Below are positions 12,261 through 23,612 of a stretch of 64,000 bases of DNA, in pieces. The position numbers and the translations under genes are program-made. Below the pieces are notes generated by a model. The model was not told the DNA's origin and ran no database searches. It saw nothing but the letters and a program-made list of their open reading frames with translations. Every line of letters starts with the position of its first letter. The stretch's first letter is position 1. Source of the DNA: Alnus glutinosa. Its lineage: Eukaryota > Streptophyta > Magnoliopsida > Fagales > Betulaceae. The stretch lies in NCBI RefSeq assembly GCF_958979055.1, contig NC_084886.1, forward strand, positions 7,206,154-7,270,153. The letters are read 5' to 3'.

Positions 12261-12457
12261 ATTAAAGCGGCCAAAAGGAATGATTTCGGATTCGGTCATT
12301 TTTAAGACAGCTCAAAGTCCGCCCATCCGAACGGTCTCCTTTTGGTCGTGATTTGGCATGCCCAATACCGGTTTTCGACAATTTTTTTAGTTTTATTTTT
12401 TAAAAAAATAAGAAAAGAAAAAAGTACATTAAAATTGTTAATATCTTCCAAATTATT

Positions 12458-12766
12458 AAGGGTGTACAAACGGTTACGGTTAGTGGTTATTGACTAAAAC
12501 TGCTAACTGCAATTGCTTAAGGCGGTTATTAAATTTTAACAACCGCCTCCGCCTAAGCGCTTAGCGGTTATTATGTTTATAACCAGCGATTTGAAAACAG
12601 CTTTTTAATTTGAGCTTTGGGCCAGTTTTTGGGCAGGTTTTAATTTTCTAAAACAAAATTAATAATTTTTGAACCTTTTGGTACAAAATTAACAAATCTA
12701 AATACAAATTCAAAACATTACAAATCTAAATAACCAAATACAAACAAATTTTTAATATGTATATTT

Positions 12767-12814
<48 letters not shown>

Positions 12815-12975
12815 AGGGTAGACAGTTAGCAGTTGCTAACCGCCTCTGCCTACCCCTAAAACCGCTAATCGTCTACGCCTAGGCATTTAGCAGTTATTTA
12901 TAACCGCTTTTGAAAGCAGTTATGTGGTTAGTTGTTGCAGAGCGGTTATAACCGCCCCGTTTTTGTAAGGCCTAC
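12458..12975. mobile_element. hAT-like non-autonomous element with GCGGTTA sub-terminal repeats
   Basis: Many copies of GCGGTTA and TAACCGC lie at both ends of this 518-bp segment around an (AT)n core (12768-12809). The ends share ACAAACGG / ACAAAAACGG in inverted order. Flanks are AAATTATT (12450-12457) and AAATTACT (12976-12983), an 8-bp target duplication with one mismatch. Confidence 0.65.
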
Positions 12976-13690
12976 AAATTACTTATAGGCTCAATGTCCC
13001 TCATAGCCTATTAAAATATATCAATGTCTCCCGAAACCAATAAAAAGATAAAAATACCCTTAAATTTTTTTTATCAAATAAAAATGTCCTTATAATTATT
13101 TTTTAAAAAAAAATCAAAACTATAAAACAAAAAATTAAAAAAATGAAATTAAAAATAAAAAAACTTTAAAAAAAATTCCACGATTTTTTTAAAGTTTTTT
13201 TTTTCCTTTTTTAGTTTTTTTATATATAAAAATTATAATTTTATGAAAATTATTTTTGGTATTGGGGGATATTAATTTTTTTGGTAGTTTAAAATGAGAT
13301 ATCGGCAATAAAATAGTAATTTGAAAAAAATATAAATATTTTTTAAGAAAAAAATATAAAATAATAGTTTGAAACAAATATGTGTATTTAAAACAAAAAG
13401 TACAAGAGAATAGTAGAGAAAGTGATTAGAAAAAGAAGATATGTTAGTCTAAGGTAAACGTTAAGTAGTTTGCTATTAGAGTTAAGTTAATGTCTTTTAA
13501 ATGATGTGGCAAGTTTTTGGCCACAGATATTTTTTTTTTAAGAGATCTAACCACGGCTTCCAGTAGCTAGCTTCGTCTATATCTGTGTCTGCGTGTGTGT
13601 GTGTGTGTGACTGATGACAAATTAACATAAAAATGCCAACAAGACAATTGAGACAGAAAATCTTGAGAAGAGAAACATAAATTCTGAAAG

Positions 13691-16600
13691 ATGGCAGAAG
13701 CCAACGAAGTCCAAATTCCAAGAGTGAAACTGGGCAATCAAGGGCTTGAGGTAAATACCATTCTCATTTCTTGAGTACCCAGTTCAATTTTTTCAGGAAA
13801 CTTCCACATGTATCTGTTCCAGTTCTTCGAAAACCCATCTAAATAATTTGGCCTATTTTGAGTTTCATTTACCCAAAAAAAAGTTCTAAAATTTAAACTG
13901 TGAGGTGTCAGTGGCAGTGGCAGTGGCAGTGGCAGAGTTGATTTGGGCGGCCTGCAACTGTCAGAGACTAGGAAATGATTAGTTCTCACAATGGTTACAC
14001 TTTTTTCTCCGTTGAATTATTCCAGGCTGTAATTGCAATGGCATGTGCATCTCAACCCCACTCCTATATATAGTTAGCTTAATCTTCAAGCAACAAAGGG
14101 GAAGAAGTAAGATTAAGAAGTAGAAGGAAAATTAATATGGCTGAGAAGCTGAGTATTCAGATTCCCATAGTGAAAGGCAATTCTTCAGCTGTGGTTTTTT
14201 AATCACAAGCAAGAATTGAAAAAATCCAAACTTGTTCCACTTCTTCAGGTGCCTTTCATTGCTAATGTTTACTCAAGTTTTAACTGCAAAATAAGGAGAA
14301 ATGTCTCGGAAAGCTTGTGCATTTCAAGTTATCCGACTTTGAATTTTGGTACCTTCTCTTCTCACATGCGAACGCAATGGATAGATATTAACAGACACCA
14401 AGTTTAATGTCGGAAAGGAGGTAGACGCAGCTACCTAGTTTATTGTGGTTATTGTGTTTAATCTTTTCTTGGAGGATTTAGTATGTTTATGCAGACAATG
14501 GATGGCACTTAGTGCCCTTTTGTAATGTAATGAGTTTATTTACTAATTGGTGAGGACGTGTATTAAGATATGATTCAGACTTGGGTTGTATTTATGTTTA
14601 TCAGCTTATTGACAGGATATTATGTTGATGACAATTATGTGATGGTAATTATCTTAGATGCTCTGGTTAAAATATGTGTTGGATTATGTTAGTTTACAAA
14701 ATATATATATATATATATAGCCAAATTCCACTACAATTATGTTAGTAAGGCATAGTAGTGGCGTTCCAAATTATGTTCAAATGGTAATATAATTTGGGGG
14801 CGTTACAAGTTTAATATGTGTAAATTGGTCTATTATCTATACTAGATAATAGAGATTAGGGTCAGATTCTGGAATCAGCAAACTCTGTTCCTTCAATATT
14901 TCCTTTTCCAGTAATTAATATCTGCATGTATTAAGGTTCTTTCAGCATTTGGGAGGCTTTGGAGAAATTTAAGTGATAGAAAGGATGGAGACTTTGGACC
15001 TTATTATAGTCTTGTTTCTTTCTACCATCAGCAGTCTCACATACAACCTATAGAAATAACCTATAACCATGAAAGATTAATAGTAAAAATATAAATCCTT
15101 CAAATCGCTATCAACTTGTGGAAAATCTTGAGGTTAATTTGTCCCAATGTTCAAGATGCATAGGTTCTAAATAAAATAATTTCCGGTGCTCTATTTTCAT
15201 TCCAATTCATCTTTTGTTAACTTTCTCTTGTTCATTTCTTTGTAAATTTTAAATTTTTTTCTTAGGTCTCAAAGTTGGGATTTGGATGCATGAGCCTGTC
15301 CGGAGGCTACAATTCTCCTCTCTCCGATGAGGATGGAATCTCAGTAATAAAGTATGCTTTCAATAAGGGGATCACTTTCTTTGATACATCTGATGCTTAT
15401 GGACCCCATTCTAATGAAATTCTACTTGGAAAGGTACACATCATCGATTTTTTACATTTACTAGCTCAAGAAGTGGATTTTTTATAGTAGTATATAAAGG
15501 TGGTCGCTGATGTAGAAATATCTTGTTGAGAGTATTTTCTATATGTTCTGTTGTTAATGAACTGATTAGTAATTGATGATCACATTAAAACTTTGTGATA
15601 TTAACTGAGAGAAGTTTATGGGTTCGTTTGGCAAAACTTTTTAGAGAGTGCTTTTTGCTTTTTTGGTTGTAATCTGATATAAAGATAAAAGTAGTTTTGT
15701 AAGTGTTTTGTGTTTTGAGTAGTTGTTAATACTTTTGTTTTTTTGCTAAAAAGCAAGAAGTTGCCCTAAAAAGCATTACCAAATGATCCGTATATCTTTC
15801 AGGCCTTGAAGCAGCTCCCAAGAGAGAAAATTCAAATAGCCACCAAATTTGGCATCCAAAGAATGGGATCTCCTCATATGATAGTGAAGGGTAGCCCTGA
15901 CTATGCTCGCTCATGCTGTGAGGCTAGCTTGAAGCGTCTTGATGTTGAATACATTGATCTGTATTATCAGCATCGGGTAGACAGGGATGTGCCTATAGAA
16001 GAAACTGTAAGTGATTCTCTTTCTCTTTCAACTAGATGCCTGCAAGGATGGTCTATTTTTAATTTTGAAATGATCAAATTCTCTGCACATTCATTCTTCC
16101 AATGTGGTGATAGTGGGATCTAATTGGAAAAACTGATTAAATACATCTTATTGGTATATAGATAGGGGAACTTAAGAAACTGGTAGAAGAGGGAAAAGTC
16201 AAGTATATTGGTCTATCTGAAGCCAGCCCAGACACAATAAGGAGGGCACATGCTGTGCATCCCATCACTGCTGTACAAATGGAGTGGTCTCTCTGGACAC
16301 GTGACATTGAGGAAGAGATAATCCCACTTTGCAGGTTTGTTCAATTTACAGCCCAAGTTTTTATGAAAATTGGTCTTAGTCTCATGAGTGCTTCAACTTC
16401 TGAGAGACCTTTGAAGAATACTGTATCGACATGTTTATCCGTTCTTGATGTGAAATTTTTTATTTAGAGCTACTTGTTCGTTATCTATTGTCTATGAAGA
16501 TTTTAATTTAGAGATTAAATAGTATGCACCTTAAATATCTTTCTTTTCTTTCTTTCTTAGATTTCCAATAGTATTATCTTTTTTCAAAGAATTGCAACAG

Positions 16601-18910
16601 AAAATATTAATTAGGCGGTTGCTATGCCCAATTTGTGTCTTTTTCATTTCAAAATATCTTAGTCATCTTATCCATAAGTATGAAAATGATATCTTTGACG
16701 CTTTTGTGCATGCAGGGAACTTGGGATTGGAATTGTTCCATACAGTCCTCTTGGTCGTGGTTTTTTTGGCGGCAAAGGAGTTGTGGAAAGCTTGGCTTCA
16801 AACAGCGCCTTGGTATATATTTTCACCAACATTTTTTGCCATCCATTTTTTGACTATCAATGAATAATAATTGCCTTCGTAATTCTTCAGGCAACTGTAT
16901 ATTTTTCTTTCAGCAGTGCAGTACTCTTCAGGGTTAATTTGAATAGAAAACTCGTACGATTAAACATGTCTATTCAGCTGCCTTTAAAAGAAAAATACTT
17001 CATCACATCTGGTATTTAGTTTTTTTCTTACAAGAATCCTAAACAAATTTTCAGGTAAATGCAGCAATTTTTGTCTTATTTTTTAGTTATTATGATTTCT
17101 CCTTTGTTTCGGAAATTTTTTGTTCTTAATTGTAAGAACTACCTTATAGAGAACTTGAGGATTACAAGACTTTTTGCCTTTCTCCATAATGATATTGATA
17201 AAAACAGAAAAAGAAAAATAAATAAATAAATAAAACCCTTAATTAACAACCAGTTCTTTTTTCTATAAGCTCATGCATCCTCGGTTCCAAGGAGACAACT
17301 TGGACAAGAACAAGACCATTTATACTCGAATAGAAAGCCTTGCTAGAAAGCACCAATGCACTCCTGCTCAGCTAGCACTAGCATGGGTACTCGAACGAGG
17401 GGATGATGTTGTACCTATACCTGGTAAGCAGCTTTCACTTTTCAGTCCTGATTAATTTAAATTAGTCTAAAATGTCCTACATATATAAGTGTTCCTCACA
17501 AATGTGATTGAAAAGAAAAAGACAAAAAAGAAGAAGAAGTGGCTGAAGTTCTATTCAGTGTTATTAAATACTATTTCTTCTCCAAGTGTCCAGTGCTTTT
17601 TCATTTTTAAGCTGGAAAATGTAGGATAAGATCTTAGAGGACGTAAAGTTGACATAGAAGCCAAGCAAAAATGTCAGAATAATCCCAATCATGTGCCATA
17701 AGAATTTCCTGCCTGAAGACTCAAAGTGCAGTATATAAACGGACAAGAACCGATTGCTTGGCTGGACAATTCTACAACTATGATACAAGAAAAGCCTCAA
17801 AATAACTTAAGATATTTTAGTAAGATTTAATTGTGGGTTGGAATTTGTGATCAGTGTCTAAAAGCATCATTGGACGTATCGCTAGATTGTGGATGAATTT
17901 GTAAATAAGTGGTAGGTTGGTTTTGAGTAGTAGTAAATAATAAGTTAACTGCATGCATCTTATTTTGAGAGAGAAAATAACACTTGTTCTCTAGTTTAAA
18001 GAGATCACAGTAGCAAATCTGCTAAAGTACATATGCAGGTATGCCAAGTATATGGGGAACTGTTTCAGGAAAAAGCTAATGGCATTGGTCAAGGCTTACT
18101 TTAATTGAATTGAGCTGACATGAGTTGTTCAAGAAAACCTAATTGAATTTGATTCATTTTCATTGGGAAGTTTAAATGATGTTACGAGTCCGAAGATGAC
18201 GAAAGCAAAATTAAAATTTGAAGTCCAACACCAAGCCGCTATTGGTGCCTCTCACAAGCTGGAAACTTGGGCCTAACTAAGAAGAGGAATAATAGGTCCG
18301 TACATTTATCTCAAGGATGATGATGATTGTAAAGCTTTAATTTTATTTTATAGGTTCCGAGTGTATACAGTATCTTTTCTCTTTTAACAAGAAATTCGGT
18401 ACACTAATTTGCACATTTTCAGTCATATTTATTCATTACTCTAGGTTTTTCTAGATTTTAGTTCCCTTTGGAACTGTTTTGTGAGATTGATAGACTTTCC
18501 AATGTGCTAAATCTCTTGATGGTCCCAAGAGATAACATCATCCAATGTGCTAAATCTCTTCATGGTCCCAAGAAAATCTAGAAGGCAGAGCTCATTTTGT
18601 GATGCAATTTTCCCAGCAATTCTGATGCTAATGCTTGCTAACTTCTATCGTCTTCTTTTTAACAAATCAAAGCAAGTTGAGAGTGTTTGACCTGTGATTT
18701 CTCACTGTTCATTTGCCTTGAATTTTTAAAGGGACAACCAAGATCAAGAACCTGGATGACAATGTTGGTTCTCTGAAGGTGAAATTTACAGAAGCAGACC
18801 TGAAAGAGATATATGATGCTGTACCCATCGAGGAGGTAGCTGGTAGTAGAAGCTATCAAAACATGGATCGTTTTCAATGGAAGTTTGCTAACACTCCGAC
18901 GAAGAACTGA
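13691..18910 (+). CDS. Aldo-keto reductase, perakine reductase / auxin-induced PCNT115-like
   Basis: Seven exons are supported: 13691-13750, 15266-15433, 15803-16006, 16162-16334, 16716-16812, 17270-17423 and 18732-18910. All phases match and the product is 344 aa, the usual length for this subgroup. These are cytosolic NADPH-dependent enzymes that reduce aldehydes and ketones; the substrate here is unknown. The catalytic tetrad of the family can be placed at D60, Y65 (FFDTSDAYG), K91 (IATKFG) and H133 (YYQHRVD). Cofactor-side blocks [11 protein letters not shown] and VVPIPGTTK are present. The start ATG at 13691 gives [15 protein letters not shown], with a plausible TATA-like TCTATAT near 13576. 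Intron 1 (1.5 kb) holds a second promoter-like and first-exon-like segment, and intron 2 ends in a MITE. Exon 6 begins LMHPRF after a weaker AAG acceptor. Confidence 0.94.
14061..14202 (+). pseudogene. Diverged copy of AKR promoter and first exon inside intron 1
   Basis: A TATA-like CCTATATATAG at about 14063 is followed by a purine-rich leader and an ATG at 14137. The ATG opens a 21-codon frame beginning [15 protein letters not shown], clearly similar to exon 1 ([16 protein letters not shown]). It ends at TAA 14200-14202. A GT at 14182 would give phase-0 joining to exon 2, but the site is weak. It is either an alternative first exon or a relic of a tandem duplication. Confidence 0.6.
15620..15790. 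mobile_element. Short MITE in AKR intron 2
   Basis: The left end GGGTTCGTTTGGCAAAA pairs with the inverse of the right end, CGGATCATTTGGTAATG. TAT flanks both sides (15617-15619 and 15791-15793). The 171-bp element stops about 10 bases before the acceptor AG at 15801-15802. Confidence 0.65.
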
Positions 18911-19052
18911 TTGTCTCTACTTAATACTTTCATGGATCATTTGGATAATGGGATGCTTTTGTGAATGTATTGCGAGATTAATGTTAATAACCATCTACAT
19001 CATTCACACTGCTAAGGTAGTGCATAAACTTTTTGAGAATGGTACTAATATG

Positions 19053-19224
19053 GGAGCAGTGCTATATGGCCCCCTCCCATGAGACTTTCATCCGACCCAC
19101 GTGACATTTCTTTTGAAAAAATATATATATATAAGTACAAATGCAACATTTTAGCTTTTTAGTCAATAAGTTATGCACGAGTCGGATGACAGTCTCATGA
19201 GAGGGGACTGTTTAGCATTGCTCC
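19053..19224. mobile_element. MITE with long inverted ends
   Basis: Inverted ends extend over about 40 bases, with GGAGCAGTGCTA at the left and TAGCATTGCTCC at the right, and CATGAGACT / AGTCTCATG further in. TAATAT occurs on both sides, suggesting a 6-7 bp target duplication. It lies just downstream of the AKR stop. Confidence 0.8.
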
Positions 19225-19925
19225 TAATATAGTTCTACGGGAATAAAGCATATCATGATGGGATATCCTTTGATGCTCGTCGTATCTCTTGGCATATTAA
19301 TAAAGTTACTCTTGAGCATTATCAAGCTTAATTGCAAGTAGAAACTTCTTCCTCCAATAGAAAAATGGCTTCCCCCCTCTTTTGATTGGTTCAAAATTAA
19401 CTTTGATATTGTCATTAGAGATTCCTTCTCAGCTCAATCAGCAGTTTGTCGTGATCATCAAGGTCGTATTATTAAAATGGTTTCTCAGATCAGCCCTCCT
19501 TGTCTTCCTAATTTTGGAGAAGCATTGGCTGCTTGTCTCCATATCAATCGGTTTATTATTGAAGGTGACTTCCGGATAGTTATTTTGGCTATTCAAGACC
19601 CTTGCCTTTCTAAGATTGGAAAATTTTTCTTATCATCTCTAATATCTTTGACTCCATCCCAGCATCTTCTTCTTGGGAAGCTAAGAAAGTCAATAAAAGT
19701 GCAAATTTATGTGCCCATTATGTGGTACATTGGGCCGCAACCAAATCTTTTTCTAACTGCATTTCCGTAGCTCATCCCCCTATTCCTTCTTTTCCTAGTG
19801 GAAAAGATCCCCCTCCCCTATTCTTTATGTTAATCTTGTTTAGTTTGGTCTTTGAGTATATATATATATATATATATGGTCGTTGATATATATATGCTTT
19901 ATTTCCTCAAATCAATAAAAATCAA
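19225..19925 (+). mobile_element. LINE 3' fragment with RNase H-like coding remnant
   Basis: The frame starting near 19380 reads FDWFKINFDIVIRDSF and then AVCRDHQGRII and EALAACL, the phrase order of plant LINE-associated RNase H domains. A shift of frame near 19610 leads to VVHWAATKSFSNC. Stops and shifts show that it is dead. The 3' end is AT-repeat rich and finishes with AATAAAAATCAATT near 19920. Confidence 0.75.
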
Positions 19926-20091
19926 TTCTAATTTCTTATTTAAAATAAATTACGTACTCAACACCTTAAATTTATGATTGATTAAACCACACTAAATATC
20001 ATGTGGCGTATACATGGGCCACACTTAATTGGAAAATTTCTTACACATCCTTAATTTTGAATAGTGAACACTAGAACGAAAGACAAATGAA

Positions 20092-22618
20092 CTAAGTTTT
20101 CCCACTCAAAAGCATTGTTGGCTCCAGGCGCAGGATAGCTTGGTCCTCACATAGCTCTGCCAACTCCTTCTCAGGCAAAGTCACCATAACAGTCCTTGAA
20201 ATCCCTTCTTCACTTGAAGGCATTATCACAATCAACCCTTCTCCCTCCACATTCCCCACGTGATACGACACGTGAACCGGCTTAATGTCCTTGTCGAACG
20301 TCACCGCATATATCAAAGATGACGTTGTGGGGCTCCCGGCCACCCCGCTAGTAACAACCATGTGCTCCAAGCTAATACATGTGAGTTCAGGGCCATACAT
20401 CCTAAAGGGTGGTGCAAACTCTCCCCCCTCTCCCTTGCGTGCTTCAAACCAATCTATAACTGTCCAAAACTCCTCCGGCTCAATGCCCAACACGTGGCTG
20501 TGCACCGATTGCACCACGTGTCCTAACGTAGCCTGGCCAATCTCTCCTCCCTTCAACGACAGTTCTGAAAAATGCAATGCATTGCCGAAATACCCAAATG
20601 GGAGTGCTGGAGCTTGCAACTGCCTCCTGAAGTCCATACAAATTGAGAGGGAGTACTGTTCGGAATCATTTTTAAGGCCCTTCAAACGTGCGACACGTGT
20701 CCAAAAGAGTGCGGCTAGCAAATCAAAAGGAGTGGCATTAGGGCAATCTTCATGGACTTCAGTGAGGCATCGCTGGATCACTGAATTGGAAAATTTAAAA
20801 GTGGCTGTGGAGGAAAGACGTGGTTTGGACATGGTTGAATGAGATTTAATTGATTTTGCATGTGTGTTTGGATTTGGTCGGCCACGGAGTGCTTGTGGGT
20901 TGAAGAAAGGTGGGTGCTCGAGGGGTTTTCTTAGATGGGCCTCGGCCCATGATTTGAATAGTAGGGTTGCACTGGTTGTGTCTGCATGCATATGTGAGCA
21001 ACTTAGTCCAATTGCCACACCACCTCCTTCAAACTCATTTATCTGCAACCAAAAATAAAATATAATATAATTTTATACTAAAAAGAAAGAAATCATTTAA
21101 ATAAAAAGATTGAACTCCTATATTATTATATTTTCCTTTTTAGCTCACTTAAGACTCATTATTGCGTCCCTGCAACTATTATTTATTTGTTGAAATAATC
21201 AAATAGATTAAGGGTCCGTTTGGATTTACGATTTCAAAAAGTGCGATTTAAAATAACGATTTTAAAATGTGCGATTTGAAAAAAGTGATTTTTAAAAACG
21301 CAGTTAAGCGTTTGGCAAAATCACAGTTTAGCCTTTAAAATCACGAATTTACTTTTTAAAATTCTGCGTTTTCAAAAAAGCACCATCTTATCTGCGATTT
21401 GAAAAGGCAGATTTTCTGCGTTTTCAAATCGCAATTTTTAAAAACGCAGTTTCCAAACGATCTATGTTCTGCGATTTGGTTTAAAATCGCACTTATTGTC
21501 TATGAAATCGCAATCCCAAACGCACCCTAACTATATAGTAAATTAAAATAACTATATTCCATGGAAAGATAGAATCTTTTTAATCAATTAATAAAAAATG
21601 TTAATGTGGCTTTTAAAATTACCATTGGATTAAAATTCAACAGTAATTTATCACAAATTTAATGATAATTTTTAAAGTTAAATCAATTTTAAAAGAACTC
21701 AAAAAAGACATATGGGTCTTCCTTTTAAGATTACTCCAAAAAAAACAAGAAAAACTAAGGAAAAGTCAAATCATTTTCCCAACTTATTATCCAAAAAGAA
21801 TATTAAAAGAAAACCTTGTAAGCAATCTATTAAAAAAAAGAAAAGAAAAAGAAGAAGAAGTTAGAACAAGTCCCGTGTGTACCAATCGGAAAGAAGGAAA
21901 CAGCTCAGTCTCCTGACTCTCCTCCCTCCTTCTTTCTTTCTTTCCGTTCTTTATTTTTATTATTTTTGTTAACAACTTGATCGAAAGTCAGATCTACTAT
22001 GAATTTGCTTATTTCACCACCGACGAACCACCTCCCTATCTTCGCCGACACTGCTCGGCCCAACATAATCCCTCCACCGTGCATGCACCTCACATGCTGA
22101 CATGGCACGTGTGGATGGCCGCCACTCTTTTAAAAGTAGAGTTTTAAAAGACAGTTGATTTACAAAAATTAGAAAATTAAAATTAAAAAAAGAACCTGGA
22201 TTTGGAAAGGTGACCACATATGAGGATCGTGGGGCATGTCCTCCCACATCGTTAGATCCGTCTCCTCCGACCCGTCAGCAGATCTCAGCCACTCGTCAAG
22301 GGTGGCCCCCACCGTGGCACGCCTGACCCGAACTCCAGCGTCATTGCACTTTACTTCCCAATTACCGGTATCCCCTCGGGTCAACCGACCAGTAACCGGC
22401 GGGTACAGAGAGATAACATTGGACAGGGACTCCCTTATCGGGTCCAAGTCAAAGGACTCGAACAGGTTGTCCTTGTAGTAGAAGACAATGTGGAGGGTGT
22501 GGAGCCCCATGGCATGATCCAGCGTAGATAACTGATGGGTCGTGCCCGGCCTGATTGGTTTGCTGGATACTACGGTTAGCTTTGAGTGGACGGTCACCCT
22601 GCCCTTCTTGCTCGACAT
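20092..22618 (-). CDS. BAHD acyltransferase (HXXXD family), CER2/CER26-like group
   Basis: Two exons on the minus strand, 22196-22618 and 20092-21042, join in phase 0 to give 457 aa. BAHD enzymes transfer acyl groups from CoA thioesters to alcohols or amines. Exon 1 contains LDHAMGLHTLHIVFYY and the conserved YPPVTGRL. Exon 2 begins INEFEGGGVAIGLSCSHMHAD, carrying the HMHAD version of HXXXD at about residues 158-162. The usual DFGWG motif near the C-terminus is absent: the region reads YGPELTCISLEHM and later VSYHVGNVEGEGL, which resembles the non-canonical CER2-like clade linked to very-long-chain lipid and wax elongation. That clade call is from memory; a classical BAHD of other function is possible. 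The ATG at 22616-22618 was chosen because the upstream in-frame codon is TTG. The leader has a GA/CT repeat (22651-22677). The intron carries a Tourist-like MITE (21212-21527). Confidence 0.87.
21212..21527. mobile_element. Tourist-like (PIF/Harbinger) MITE, TAA target duplication
   Basis: The left end GGGTCCGTTTGGATTT matches the inverse of the right end, GGGTGCGTTTGGGATT. TAA flanks the element at 21209-21211 and 21528-21530. The interior is built of repeated CGATTT / AAATCGC and AAAACGCA phrases. It lies in the BAHD gene intron. Confidence 0.88.
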
Positions 22619-22645
22619 TCTTGCCAAAAAGAAACTGTCTGAGAA

Positions 22646-22650
<5 letters not shown>

Positions 22651-22677
<27 letters not shown>
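22651..22677 (+). repeat. (GA)n microsatellite in BAHD 5' leader
   Basis: About 13 GA units directly upstream of the minus-strand start codon, read as a CT tract in the transcript leader. Confidence 0.9.
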
Positions 22678-22864
22678 TAATGGGGAATGGTGGAGAAAGG
22701 GCAGGACTACTTCTGTGGCGGTGGGAATTATAATGAGGGAGGCTGGTGTTCGTTGAGTTTCATTATGGCCCGGTAATTGACTTGCATTAAAGGGATATGA
22801 TTCCTGTCATCTTTTCACATAATTAATAACAACACAACCATCTTATCTGACATGAAATGATCGG

Positions 22865-23005
22865 GAGAAATGATCCATACACTCATTTCTCACAACAACC
22901 CCACAACAAGAAAAGAAAAGAAAACAAAAATAATAATAAAATATTACCAGTCACGTCAACTTGTTGTGAAACTGTTGTGAGAAATGAGTGTAGGGATCAT
23001 TTCTC
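22865..23005. mobile_element. MITE with 32-bp inverted ends
   Basis: GAGAAATGATCCATACACTC at the left is mirrored by GAGTGTAGGGATCATTTCTC at the right. Pairing continues inward through ATTTCTCACAAC / GTTGTGAGAAAT. The element is 141 bp and nearly a perfect hairpin apart from a short A-rich loop. Confidence 0.88.
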
Positions 23006-23026
23006 AATGATAGGATAGTTGTGATT

Positions 23027-23144
23027 TCCTTGTTACCAATGGGTAGTTCAATCGTCTGAGAACCACGCCTCATGAAGCGGAGGTTACTAGTTCGAATCTC
23101 TTTCCCTCGCTTGTGTGGACATGTAAAAAAAAAAAAAAAAAAAA
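23027..23144 (+). mobile_element. tRNA-derived SINE with poly-A tail and target duplication
   Basis: The box A sequence TAGTTCAATCG fits TRGYNNANNNG exactly, and the box B-like AGTTCGAATCT follows about 40 bases later. The body ends with a pure A run. The 10-mer AGTTGTGATT flanks it at 23017-23026 and 23145-23154. It is not a functional tRNA gene, since no full cloverleaf is present. Confidence 0.82.
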
Positions 23145-23216
23145 AGTTGTGATTAACTTTTTTTCAAAGAGCCTATGATTTCCTATCATATAGAATAGTT
23201 GTGTATAATTTGAAAA

Positions 23217-23503
23217 TAGTTCTTTTGAGTTTGCGATTTCAAAAAATGTGATTTTACAATATATGATTTGAGAACGCGTTTTTTAAAAACACAATTAAAC
23301 GTTTAGTAAAATTACAGTTTCACATTTAAATCGTACATTTTTAAAAACGCACTTCATTACTTATGATTTGAAAATACAGATTGTTCTTATTTTCAAATCA
23401 CAATATTTTTAAAATACATTCCAAAATGAAACATTTTTTTACAATTAGTTTAAAATTGCACTTTTTATTTGCAAAACTACAGTTACCAACACACTATAAG
23501 TGT
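23217..23503. mobile_element. Decayed copy of the 21212-21527 MITE family
   Basis: It shares the order TTTGCGATTTCAAAAA, GTGATTTTA, AAACACAATTAAACG and ACAGTTACCAACAC with the intact element, with many mutations. Target duplication is no longer visible. Confidence 0.7.
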
Positions 23504-23572
23504 GGACCAATTTTCCTTAAGTTATGCATGATAAATGAAAATATCAATCACTAGTGAAATATTAGTTATTTT

Positions 23573-23577
<5 letters not shown>

Positions 23578-23612
<35 letters not shown>

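Larger units (their letters stand above)
10675..13690. other. Divergent upstream region between MRS2-like and AKR genes
   Basis: This contains the presumed MRS2 leader intron and leader exon (donor near 11900), A-rich tracts at 11240-11290, a MITE (11543-11775), a small fold-back insertion (12159-12260), a hAT-like element (12458-12975), an AT-rich tract at 13030-13380, a GT run at 13592-13608 and the AKR leader. No other gene was seen. Confidence 0.6.

Noticed and set aside
20285-20842. Plus-strand open frame of 185 codons
   Set aside because: It is antisense to the BAHD second exon and has no recognisable features.
22619-22627. Start three codons earlier for the BAHD gene
   Set aside because: The codon is TTG. 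The ATG at 22618 fits.
23027-23144. Functional tRNA gene
   Set aside because: Only box A and an imperfect box B are present, with a poly-A tail and target duplication, as expected for a SINE.
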